Source: Xylocopa sonorina (Eukaryota; Arthropoda; Insecta; Hymenoptera; Apidae). From it: 64,000 nt of DNA. Shown one piece after another: positions 41,601 through 54,309 of the stretch. Numbering within the stretch: the stretch's first letter is position 1; each line of letters begins with the position of its first letter. Where the stretch lies: assembly GCF_050948175.1 (NCBI RefSeq), contig NW_027490092.1:2914001-2978000 (forward strand). The letters run 5' to 3'. A program made the position numbers and the translations under genes. Under the pieces are notes generated by a model. The model was given only the letters and a program-made list of their open reading frames with translations, was not told the DNA's origin and did no database searches.

Positions 41601-43360
41601 GATTTCTAATGCTTCTTAAAACGCGATATCGCATCTCATTTCTATGTTTCATGGGAAGATATAATATGATTTGCGAAGTGTCATGTATTCCTCGTCTACA
41701 CTTCAAATGAATGTAAATGCGACACTACCTTGCTAGGAAATAGCGTCTGCAGATGTCTACGTATCGAAGCAATAGAGTTTAAATGCTTCTTAAAACGACA
41801 TACTGCATCTCATATCTATGTTTTATGATAAGATATAATATTCATAGCGAAGTGTTATGCATTCCTCGACTACGATTCAAATGAATGTAAATGCGACACT
41901 TCCTTGTAAGGAAATAGCGTTTGCAGATGTCTACGTATCGTAGCAATAGATTTCTAATGCTACTTAAAACGCGATATCGCATCTCATTTCTATGTTTCAT
42001 GGTAAGATGTAATATGATTTGCGAAGTGTTATGTATTCCTCGTCTACACTTCAAATGAATGTAAATGCGACACTACCTTGCTAGGAAATAGCGTCTGCAG
42101 ATGTCTACGTATCGAAGCAATAGAGTTTAAATGCTTCTTAAAACGACATACTGCATCTCATATCTATGTTTTATGATAAGATATAATATTCATAGCGAAG
42201 TGTTATGCATTCCTCGACTACGATTCAAATGAATGTAAATGCGACACTTCCTTGTAAGGAAATAGCGTTTGCAGATGTCTACGTATCGTAGCAATAGATT
42301 TCTAATGCTACTTAAAACGCGATATCGCATCTCATTTCTATGTTTCATGGTAAGATGTAATATGATTTGCGAAGTGTTATGTATTCCTCGTCTACACTTC
42401 AAATGAATGTAAATGCGACACTTCCTTGCTAGGAAATAGCGTCTGCAGATGTCTAGGTATCGTAGCAATAGAGTTTTAATGCTTCTTAAAACGCGATATC
42501 GCATCTCATTTCTATGTTTTATGGTAAGGTATAATATGATTTGCGAAGTGTTATGTATTCCTCGTCTACACTTCAAATGAATGTAAATGCGACACTTCCT
42601 TGCAGGGAAATAGCGTTTGCAGATGTCTACGTATCGTAGCAATGGATTTCTGAAGCTTCTTAAAACGCGATATCGCATCCCATTTCTATGTTTTATGGTA
42701 AGATATAATATGATTTGCGAAGTGTTACGTATTCCTCGTCTACGCTTCAAATGAATGTAAATGCGACACTTCCTTGCAAGGAAATAGCGTTTGCAGATGT
42801 CTACGTATCGAAGCAATAGAGTTCAAATGCTTCTTAAAACGAGATACTACATCTCATATCTATGTTTCATGATAAGATATAATATTCATTGCGAAGTGTT
42901 ATGCATTCCTCGTGTACGATTCAAATGAAAGTAAATGCGACACTTCCTTGCAAGGAAATAGCGTTTGCAGATGTCTACGTGTCGAAGCAATAGAGTTCAA
43001 ATGCTTCTTAAAACGAGATATTGCATCTCATATCTATGTTTCATGATAAGATATAATATTCATTGCGAATTATTATGTATTCCTCGTCTAGACTTCAAAT
43101 GAATGTAATTGCGACACTTCCTTGCCAGGAAATAGCGCCTGCAGATGTCTAGGTATCGTAGCAATAGAGTTCTAATGCTTCTTAAAACGCGATATCGCAT
43201 CTCATTTCTATGTTTCATGGTAAGATGTAATATGATTTGCGAAGTGTTATGTAATCCTCGTCTACACTTCAAATGAATGTAAATGCGACACTTCCTTGCA
43301 ATGAAATAGCGTTTGCAGATGTCTACGTATCGTAGCATTAGATTTCTAATGCTTCTTAAA
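38690..43360. repeat. Mosaic satellite section with a distant partner
   Basis: 39509-40465 matches about 54310-55266 at a shift of 14,801 bp. The match includes the rare GCAATTGTG (39509 and 54310), GATTTGCAAAGTG with GTTTTCCTCG (40104 and 54905) and the A2 monomer between them. Near 41842 and 42190 two class A2 plus B pairs are nearly identical and two monomers apart (both with ACGACATACTGC and GCTACTTAAAACG). The CAGATGTCTGGGTATCG block near 41060 recurs at 50630, 51500, 53590, 56900 and 57770. Confidence 0.7.
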
Positions 43361-45274
43361 ACGCGATATCGCATCTCATTTCTATGTTTCATGGTAAGAT
43401 GTAATATGATTTGCGAAGTGTTATGTATTCCTCGTCTACACTTCAAATGAATGTAAATGCGACACTTCCTTGCTAGGAAATAGCGTCTGCAGATGTCTAG
43501 GTATCGTAGCAATAGAGTTTTAATGCTTCTTAAAACGCGATATCGCATCTCATTTCTATGTTTCATGGTAAGATGTAATATGATTTGCGAAGTGTTATGT
43601 ATTCCTCGTCTACACTTCAAATGAATGTAAATGCGACACTTCCTTGCAAGGAAATAGCGTTTGCAGATGTATACGTATCGTAGCAATGGATTTGTGATGC
43701 TTCTTAAAACGCGATATCGCATCTCATTTCTATGTTTTATGGTAAGATATAATATGATTTGCGAAGTGTTATGTATTCCTCGTCTACACTTCAGATGTAT
43801 GTAAATGCGACACTTCCTTGCCAGGAAATAGAGTCTGCAGATGTCTAGGTATCGTAGCAATAGAGTTCTAATGCTTCTTAAAACGCGATATCGCATCTCA
43901 TTTCTATGTTTCATGGTAAAATGTAATATGATTTGCGAAGTGTCATGTATTCCTCGTCTACACTTCAAATGAATGTAAATGCGGCACTTCCTTGCTAGGA
44001 AATAGCGTCTGCAGATGTCTACGTATCGAAGCAATAGAGTTTAAATGCTTCTTAAAACGAGATACTGCATCTCATATCTATGTTTTATGATAAGATATAA
44101 TATTCATAGCGAAGTGTTATGCATTCCTCGACTACGATTCAAATGAATGTAAATGCGACACTTCCTTGCAAGGAAATAGCGTTTGCAGATGTCTACGTAT
44201 CGTAGCAATAGATTTCTAATGCTTCTTAAAACGCGATATCGCATCTCATTTCTATGTTTCATGGTAAGATGTAATATGATTTGCGAAGCGTTATGTATTC
44301 CTCGTCTACACTTCAAATGAATGTAAATGCGTCACTTCCTTGCTAGGAAATAGCGTCTGCAGATGTCTACCTATCGTAGCAATAGTGTTCTAATTCTTCT
44401 TAAAACGCGATATCGCATCCCATTTCTATGTTTCATGGTAAGGTATAATGTGATTTGCGAACTGTTATGTATTCCTCGTCTACACTTCAAATGAATGTAA
44501 ATGCGACACTTCCTTGCAAGGAAATAGCGTTTGCAGATGTCTACGTATCGTTGCAATGGATTTCTCATGCTTCTTAAAACGCGATATCGCATCTCATTTC
44601 TATGTTTTATGGTAAGATATAATATAATTTGCGAAGTGTTATGTATTCCTCGTCTACGCTTCAAATGAATGTAAATGCGACACTTCCTTGCAAGGAAATA
44701 GCGTTTGCAGATGTCTACGTATCGAAGCAATAGAGTTCAAATGCTTCTTAAAACGAGATACTGCATCTCACATCTATGTTTCATGATAAGATATAGTATT
44801 CATTGCGAAGTTTTATGCATTCCTCGTCTACGATTCAAATGAAAGTAAATCGGACACTTCCTTGCAAGGAAATAGCGTTTGCAGATGTCTACGTATCGAA
44901 GCAATAGAGTTCAAATGCTTCTTAAAACGAGATATTGCATCTCATATCTATGTTTCATGATAAGATATAATATTCATTGCGAAGTGTTATGCTTTTCCTC
45001 GTCTACGGTTCAAATGAATGTAAATGCGACACTTCCTTGCAAGGAAATAGCGTTTGCAAATGTCTACCTATCGTAGCAATAGTGTTCTAATTCTTCTTAA
45101 AACGCGATATCGCATCTCATTTCTATGTTTTATGGTAAGGTATAATATGATTTGCGAAGTGTTATGTATTCCTCGTCTACACTTCAAATGAATGTAAATG
45201 CGACACTTCCTTGCAGGGAAATAGCGTTTGCAGATGTCTACGTATCGTAGCAATGGATTTCTGAAGCTTCTTAA
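43360..45274. repeat. 11-monomer unit (1,915 bp), first copy of second site
   Basis: Recurs directly downstream at 45275. Shared rare variants are GTATACGTATCG with GGATTTGTGATGC (43669 and 45584), CTTCAGATGTATG (43789 and 45704), GAAATAGAGTCTG (43826 and 45741) and GAAGCGTTATG (44286 and 46201). The unit holds one A4 monomer (about 44992), which gives the extra base. Composition and monomer order differ from the 7.7-kb unit, so the equal length is not explained by simple copying of that unit. Confidence 0.85.
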
Positions 45275-47189
45275 AACGCGATATCGCATCTCATTTCTAT
45301 GTTTCATGGTAAGATGTAATATGATTTGCGAAGTGTTATGTATTCCTCGTCTACACTTCAAATGAATGTAAATGCGACACTTCCTTGCTAGGAAATAGCG
45401 TCTGCAGATGTCTAGGTATCGTAGCAATAGAGTTTTAATGCTTCTTAAAACGCGATATCGCATCTCATTTCTATGTTTCATGGTAAGATGTAATATGATT
45501 TGCGAAGTGTTATGTATTCCTCGTCTACACTTCAAATGAATGTAAATGCGACACTTCCTTGCAAGGAAATAGCGTTTGCAGATGTATACGTATCGTAGCA
45601 ATGGATTTGTGATGCTTCTTAAAACGCGATATCGCATCTCATTTCTATGTTTTATGGTAAGATATAATATGATTTGCGAAGTGTTATGTATTCCTCGTCT
45701 ACACTTCAGATGTATGTAAATGCGACACTTCCTTGCCAGGAAATAGAGTCTGCAGATGTCTAGGTATCGTAGCAATAGAGTTCTAATGCTTCTTAAAACG
45801 CGATATCGCATCTCATTTCTATGTTTCATGGTAAAATGTAATATGATTTGCGAAGTGTCATGTATTCCTCGTCTACACTTCAAATGAATGTAAATGCGGC
45901 ACTTCCTTGCTAGGAAATAGCGTCTGCAGATGTCTACGTATCGAAGCAATAGAGTTTAAATGCTTCTTAAAACGAGATACTGCATCTCATATCTATGTTT
46001 TATGATAAGATATAATATTCATAGCGAAGTGTTATGCATTCGTCGACTACGATTCAAATGAATGTAAATGCGACACTTCCTTGCAAGGAAATAGCGTTTG
46101 CAGATGTCTACGTATCGTAGCAATAGATTTCTAATGCTTCTTAAAACGCGATATCGCATCTCATTTCTATGTTTCATGGTAAGATGTAATATGATTTGCG
46201 AAGCGTTATGTATTCCTCGTCTACACTTCAAATGAATGTAAATGCGACACTTCCTTGCTAGGAAATAGCGTCTGCAGATGTCTACCTATCGTAGCAATAG
46301 TGTTCTAATTCTTCTTAAAACGCGATATCGCATCCCATTTCTATGTTTCATGGTAAGGTATAATGTGATTTGCGAAGTGTTATGTATTCCTCGTCTACAC
46401 TTCAAATGAATGTAAATGCGACACTTCCTTGCAAGGAAATAGCGTTTGCAGATGTCTACGTATCGTTGCAATGGATTTCTCATGCTTCTTAAAACGCGAT
46501 ATCGCATCTCATTTCTATGTTTTATGGTAAGATATAATATAATTTGCGAAGTGTTATGTATTCCTCGTCTACGCTTCAAATGAATGTAAATGCGACACTT
46601 CCTTGCAAGGAAATAGCGTTTGCAGATGTCTACGTATCGAAGCAATAGAGTTCAAATGCTTCTTAAAACGAGATACTGCATCTCACATCTATGTTTCATG
46701 ATAAGATATAGTATTCATTGCGAAGTTTTATGCATTCCTCGTCTACGATTCAAATGAAAGTAAATCCGACACTTCCTTGCAAGGAAATAGCGTTTGCAGA
46801 TGTCTACGTATCGAAGCAATAGAGTTCAAATGCTTCTTAAAACGAGATATTGCATCTCATATCTATGTTTCATGATAAGATATAATATTCATTGCGAAGT
46901 GTTATGCTTTTCCTCGTCTACGGTTCAAATGAATGTAAATGCGACACTTCCTTGCAAGGAAATAGCGTTTGCAAATGTCTACCTATCGTAGCAATAGTGT
47001 TCTAATTCTTCTTAAAACGCGATATCGCATCTCATTTCTATGTTTTATGGTAAGGTATAATATGATTTGCGAAGTGTTATGTATTCCTCGTCTACACTTC
47101 AAATGAATGTAAATGCGACACTTCCTTGCAGGGAAATAGCGTTTGCAGATGTCTACGTATCGTAGCAATGGATTTCTGAAGCTTCTTAA
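45275..47189. repeat. 11-monomer unit (1,915 bp), second copy of second site
   Basis: Tandem partner of 43360-45274, extending about 150 bp into a third copy before diverging near 47340 (GCATTGGATTTC against GCAATAGAG). Differences I saw include GCATTCGTCG (46036), GCGACAC for GCGTCAC (46249) and CCGACAC for CGGACAC (46766). Confidence 0.85.
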
Positions 47190-47339
47190 AACGCGATATC
47201 GCATCTCATTTCTATGTTTCATGGTAAGATGTAATATGATTTGCGAAGTGTTATGTATTCCTCGTCTACACTTCAAATGAATGTAAATGCGACACTTCCT
47301 TGCTAGGAAATAGCGTCTGCAGATGTCTAGGTATCGTAG

Positions 47340-50300
47340 CATTGGATTTCTTAAGCTTCTTAAAACGCGATATCGCATCTCATTTCTATGTTTTATGGTA
47401 AGATATAATATGATTTACGAAGTGTTACGTATTCCTCGTCTACGCTTCAAATGAATGTAAATGCGACACTTCCTTGCAAGGAAATAGCGTTTGCAGATGT
47501 ATACGTATCGTAGCAATAGAGTTCAAATGCTTCTTAAAACGAGATACTGCATCTCATATCTATGTTTCGTGATAAGATATAATATTCATTGCGAAGTGTT
47601 ATGCATTCCTCGTCTACGATTCAAATGAAAGTAAATGCGACACTTCCTTGCAAGGAAATAGCGTTTGCAGATGTCTACGTATCGAAGCAATAGAGTTCAA
47701 ATGCTTCTTAAAACGAGATATTGCATCTCATATCTATGTTTCATGATAAGATATAATATTCATTGCGAATTATTATGTATTCCTCGTCTAGACTTCAAAT
47801 GAATGTAATTGCGACACTTCCTTGCCAGGAAGTAGCGCCTGCAGATGTCTAGGTATCGTAGCAATAGAGTTCTAATGCTTCTTAAAACGCGATATCGCAT
47901 CTGATTTCTATGTTTCATGGTAAGATGTAATATGATTTGCGAAGTGTTATGTATTCCTCGTCTACACTTCAAATGAATGTAAATGCGACACTTCCTTGCA
48001 ATGAAATAGCGTTTGCAGATGTCTACGTATCGTAGCAATAGATTTCTAATGCTTCTTAAAACGCGATATCGCATCTCATTTCTATGTTTCATGGTAAGAT
48101 GTAATATGATTTGCGAAGTGTTATGTATTCCTCGTCTACACTTCAAATGAATGTAAATGCGACACTTCCTTGCTAGGAAATAGCGTCTGCAGATGTCTAC
48201 CTATCGTAGCAATAGTGTTCTAATTCTTCTTAAAACGCGATTTCGCATCCCATTTCTATGTTTCATGGTAAGGTATAATGTGATTTGCGAAGTGTTATGT
48301 ATTCCTCGTCTACACTTCAAATGAATGTAAATGCGACACTTCCTTGCAAGGAAATAGCGATTGCAGATGTCTACGTATCGTTGCAATGGATTTCTCATGC
48401 TTCTTAAAACGCGATATCGCATCTCATTTCTATGTTTCATGGTAAGGTATAATATGATTTGCGAAGTGTTATGTACTCCTCGTCTACACTTCAAATGAAT
48501 GTAAATGCGACACTTCCTTGCAAGGAAATAGCGTTTGCAGATGTCTACGTATCGAAGTAATAGAGTTCAAATGCTTCTTAAAACGAGATATTGCATCTCA
48601 TATCTATGTTTCATGATAAGATATAATATTCATTGCGAATTATTATGTATTCCTCGTCTAGACTTAAAATGAATGTAAATGCGACACTTCCTTGCCAGGA
48701 AATAGCGTCTGCAGATGTCTAGGTATCGTAGCAATAGTGTTCTAATGCTTCTTAAAACGCGAAATCGCATCTCATTTCTATGTTTCATGGTAAGATGTAA
48801 TATGATTTGCGAAGTGTCATGTATTCCTCGTCTACACTTCAAATGAATGTAAATGCGACACTTCCTTGCTAGGAAATAGCGTCTGCAGATGTCTAGGTAT
48901 CGTAGCAATAGAGTTTTAATTCTTCTTAAAACGCGATATCGCATCTCATTTCTATGTTTCAGGGTAAGATGTAATATGATTTGCGAAGTGTTATGTATTC
49001 CTCGTCTACACTTCAAATTAATGTAAATGCGACACTTCCTTGTAAGGAAATTGCGTTTGCAGATGTCTACGTATCGAAGCAATAGAGTTCAAATGCTTCT
49101 TAAAGCGAGATACTGCATCTCATATCTATGTTTCATGATAAGATATAATATTCATTGCGAAGTGTTATGCATTCCTCGTCTACGATTCAAATGAAAGTAA
49201 ATCCGACACTTCCTTGCAAGGAAATAGCGTTTGCAGATGTCTACGTATCGAAGCAATAGAGTTCAAATGCTTCTTAAAACGAGATATTGCATCTCATATC
49301 TATGTTTCATGATAAGATATAATATTCATTGCGAAGTGTTATGCTTTTCCTCGTCTACGGTTCAAATGAATGTAAATGCGACACTTCCTTGCAAGGAAAT
49401 AGCGTTTGCAGATGTCTACGTATCGTAGCAATAGATTTCTAATGCTTCTTAAAACGCGATATCGCATCTCATTTCTATGTTTCATGGTAAGATGTAATAT
49501 GATTTGCAAAGTGTTATGTTTTCCTCGTCTACACTTCAAATGAATGTAAATGCGACACTTCCTTGCTAGGAAATAGCGTCTGCAGATGTCTAGGTATCGT
49601 AGCAATAGAGTTTTAATGCTTCTTAAAACGCGATATCGCGTCTCATTTCTATGTTTCATGGTAAGATGTAATATGATTTGCGAAGTGTTATGTATTCCTC
49701 GTCTACACTTCAAATTAATGTAAATGCGACACTTCCCTGTAAGGAAATTGCGTTTGCAGATGTCTACGTATCGAAGCAATAGAGTTCAAATGCTTCTTAA
49801 AACGAGATATTGCATCTCATATCTATGTTTCATGATAAGATATAATATTCATTGCGAAGTGTTATGCTTTTCCTCGTCTACGGTTCAAATGAATGTAAAT
49901 GCGACACTTCCTTGCAAGGAAATAGCGTTTGCAAATGTCTACCTATCGTAGCAATAGTGTTCTAATTCTTCTTAAAACGCGATATCGCATCTCATTTCTA
50001 TGTTTCATGGTAAGATATAATATGATTTGCGAAGTGTTACGTATTCCTCGTCTACACTTCAAATGAATGTAGATGCGACACTTCCTTGCAAGGAAATAGC
50101 GTTTGCAGATGTCTACGTATCGTAGCAATGGATTTCTGATGCTTCTTAAAACGCGATATCGCATCTCATTTCTATGTTTTATGATAAGATATAATATGAT
50201 TTGCGAAGTGTTATGTATTCCTCGTCTACACTTCAAATGAATGTAAATGCGACACTTCCTTGCAAGGAAATAGCGTTTGCAGATGTCTACGTATCGAAGC

Positions 50301-50660
50301 AATAGAGTTCAAATGCTTCTTAAAACGAGATATTGCATCTCATATCTATGTTTCATGATAAGATATAATATTCATTGCGAATTATTATGTATTCCTCGTC
50401 TAGACTTCAAATGAATGTAAATGCGACACTTCCTTGCCAGGAAATAGCGTCTGCAGATGTCTAGGTATCGTAGCAATAGTGTTCTAATACTTCTTAAAAC
50501 GCGATATCGCATCTCATTTCTATGTTTCATGGTAAGATGTAATATGATTTGCTAAGTGTCATGTATTCCTCGTCTACACTTCAAATGAATGTAAATGCGA
50601 CACTTCCTTGTTAGGAAATAACGTCTGCAGATGTCTGGGTATCGTAGCAATAGAGTTCTA
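47340..50660. repeat. Mosaic satellite section
   Basis: Patches shared with 34.7-36 kb (GCGATTTCGC with GCGATTGCAG near 48240-48360) and with 38.7-40.5 kb (TTTCAGGGTAAG near 48957 and 39037; GCAAAGTGTTATGTTTTCC near 49506). A4 monomers lie near 49344 and 49867, three monomers apart. No uniform unit is evident. Confidence 0.65.
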
Positions 50661-52218
50661 ATGCTTCTTAAAACGCGATATCGCATCTCATTTCTACGTT
50701 TCATGGTAAGATGTATTATGATTTGCGAAGTGTTATGCATTCCTCGTCTACGATTCAAATGAAAGTAAATGCGACACTTCCTTGCAAGGAAATAGCGTTT
50801 GCAGATGTCTACGTATCGTAGCAATAGAGTTCATATGATTCTTAAAACGCGATATCGCATCTCATTTCTATGTTTCATGGTAAGATATAACATGATTTGC
50901 GAAGTGTTATGTATTCCTCGTCTACACTTCAAATGAATGTGAATGCGATACTTCCTCGCTAGGAAATAGCGTTTGCAGATGTCTACGTATCGTAGCAATA
51001 GCTTTCTAATGCTTCTTAAAACGCGATATCGCATCTCATTTCTATGTTTCATGATAAGATATAACATGATTTGCGAAGTGTTATGTATACCTCGTCTACA
51101 CTTCAAATGAATGTGAATGGTGATACTTCCTCGCTAGGAAATAGCGTTTGCAGATGTCTACGTATCGTAGCAATAGATTTCTAATGCTTCTTAAAACGGC
51201 GATATCGCATCTCATTTCTATGTTTCATGGTAAGATATAATATGATTTGCGAAGTGCTATGTATTCCTCGTCTACACCTCAAATGAATGTAAATGCGACA
51301 CTTCCTTGCAGGGAAATAGCATTTGCAGATGTCTACGTATCGTAGCAATAGAGTTCTTATAATTCTTAAAACGCGATTTCGCATCTCATTTCTATGTTTC
51401 ATGGTAAGATATAGTATGATTTGCTAAGTGTCATGTATTCCTCGTCTACACTTCAAATGAATGTAAATGCGACACTTCCTTGTTAGGAAATAGCGTCTGC
51501 AGATGTCTGGGTATCGTAGCAATAGAGTTCTAATGCTTCTTAAAATGCGATATCGCATCTCATTTCTACGTTTCATGGTAAGATGTATTATGATTTGCGA
51601 AGTGTTATGCATTCCTCGTCTACGATTCAAATGAATGTAAATGCGACACTTCCTTGCAAGGATATAGCGTTTGCAGATGTCTACGTATGGTAGCAATAGA
51701 GTTCTTATGATTCTTAAAAAGCGATATCGCATCTCATTTCTATGTTTCATGGTAAGGTATAATATGATTTGCGAAGTGTTATGTATTCCTCGTCTACACT
51801 TCAAATGAATGTGAATGCGACACTTCCTCGCTAGGAAATAGCGTCTGCAGATGTATAAGTATCGTAGCAATAGAGTTCCAATGCTTCTTAAAACGAGATA
51901 TTGCATCTAATATATATGTTTCATGATAAGATATAATATTCATTGCGAAGTGTTATGCATTCCTCGTCTTCGATTCAAATGAAAGTAAATGCGACACTTC
52001 CTTGCAAGGAAATAGCGTTTGCAGATGTCTACGTATCGAAGCAATAGAGTTCAAATGCTTCTTAAGACGAGATATTGCATCTCATATCTATGTTTCATGA
52101 TAAGATATAATATTCATTGCGAAGTGTTATGCTTTTCCTCGTCTACGGTTCAAATGAATGTAAATGCGACACTTCCTTGCAAGGAAATAGCGTTTGCAAA
52201 TGTCTACCTATCGTAGCA
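50660..52218. repeat. Nine-monomer block, copy 1 (spacing 2,091 bp)
   Basis: Matches 52751-54309 at a shift of 2,091 bp (12 x 174 + 3). The three extra bases come from a T insertion in an A4 monomer (52132), the extra G of GAATGGTGATAC (51118) and AAAACGGCG (51196). Other shared markers are CTCATATGATTC, TGCTATGTATTCC and CTAATATATATG. The same block, shortened, starts again near 56062. Confidence 0.82.
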
Positions 52219-52750
52219 ATAGTGTTCTAATTCTTCTTAAAACGCGATATCGCATCTCATTTCTATGTTTCATGGTAAGATATAATATGATTTGCGAAGT
52301 GTTACGTATTCCTCGTCTACACTTCAAATGAATGTAGATGCGACACTTCCTTGCAAGGAAATAGCGTTTGCAGATGTCTACGTATCGTAGCAATGGATTT
52401 CTGATGCTTCTTAAAACGCGATATCGCATCTCATTTCTATGTTTTATGGTAAGATATAATATGATTTGCGAAGTGTTATGTATTCCTCGTCTACACTTCA
52501 AATGAATGTAAATGCGACACTTCCTTGCAAGGAAATAGCGTTTGCAGATGTCTACGTATCGAAGCAATAGAGTTCAAATGCTTCTTAAAACGAGATATTG
52601 CATCTCATATCTATGTTTCATGATAAGATATAATATTCATTGCGAATTATTATGTATTCCTCGTCTAGACTTCAAATGAATGTAAATGCGACACTTCCTT
52701 GCCAGGAAATAGCGTCTGCAGATGTCTAGGTATCGTAGCAATAGTGTTCT

Positions 52751-54309
52751 AATGCTTCTTAAAACGCGATATCGCATCTCATTTCTACGTTTCATGGTAA
52801 GATGTATTATGATTTGCGAAGTGTTATGCATTCCTCGTCTACGATTCAAATGAAAGTAAATGCGACACTTCCTTGCAAGGAAATAGCGTTTGCAGATGTC
52901 TACGTATCGTAGCAATAGAGTTCATATGATTCTTAAAACGCGATATCGCATCTCATTTCTATGTTTCATGGTAAGATATAACATGATTTGCGAAGTGTTA
53001 TGTATTCCTCGTCTACACTTCAAATGAATGTGAATGCGATACTTCCTCGCTAGGAAATAGCGTTTGCAGATGTCTACGTATCGTAGCAATAGCTTTCTAA
53101 TGCTTCTTAAAACGCGATATCGCATCTCATTTCTATGTTTCATGATAAGATATAACATGATTTGCGAAGTGTTATGTATACCTCGTCTACACTTCAAATG
53201 AATGTGAATGGTGATACTTCCTCGCTAGGAAATAGCGTTTGCAGATGTCTACGTATCGTAGCAATAGATTTCTAATGCTTCTTAAAACGGCGATATCGCA
53301 TCTCATTTCTATGTTTCATGGTAAGATATAATATGATTTGCGAAGTGCTATGTATTCCTCGTCTACACCTCAAACGAATGTAAATGCGACACTTCCTTGC
53401 AGGGAAATAGCGTTTGCAGATGTCTACGTATCGTAGCAATAGAGTTCTTATAATTCTTAAAACGCGATTTCGCATCTCATTTCTATGTTTCATGGTAAGA
53501 TATTGTATGATTTGCTAAGTGTCATGTATTCCTCGTCTACACTTCAAATGAATGTAAATGCGACACTTCCTTGTTAGGAAATAGCGTCTGCAGATGTCTG
53601 GGTATCGTAGCAATAGAGTTCTAATGCTTCTTAAAATGCGATATCGCATCTCATTTCTACGTTTCATGGTAAGATGTATTATGATTTGCGAAGTGTTATG
53701 CATTCCTCGTCTACGATTCAAATGAATGTAAATGCGACACTTCCTTGCAAGGATATAGCGTTTGCAGATGTCTACGTATGGTAGCAATAGAGTTCTTATG
53801 ATTCTTAGAAAGCGATATCGCATCTCATTTCTATGTTTCATGGTAAGGTATAATATGATTTGCGAAGTGTTATGTATTCCTCGTCTACACTTCAAATGAA
53901 TGTGAATGCGACACTTCCTCGCTAGGAAATAGCGTCTGCAGATGTATAAGTATCGTAGCAATAGAGTTCCAATGCTTCTTAAAACGAGATATTGCATCTA
54001 ATATATATGTTTCATGATAAGATATAATATTCATTGCGAAGTGTTATGCATTCCTCGTCTTCGATTCAAATGAAAGTAAATGCGACACTTCCTTGCAAGG
54101 AAATAGCGTTTGCAGATGTCTACGTATCGAAGCAATAGAGTTCAAATGCTTCTTAAGACGAGATATTGCATCTCATATCTATGTTTCATGATAAGATATA
54201 ATATTCATTGCGAAGTGTTATGCTTTTCCTCGTCTACGGTTCAAATGAATGTAAATGCGACACTTCCTTGCAAGGAAATAGCGTTTGCAAATGTCTACCT
54301 ATCGTAGCA
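52751..54309. repeat. Nine-monomer block, copy 2
   Basis: Partner of 50660-52218, separated from it by about three unrelated monomers. Differences include CAAACGAATG (53372) and GATATTGTATG (53502). The right edge near 54309 switches to GCAATTGTG, the start of the tract shared with 39.5 kb. Confidence 0.82.
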
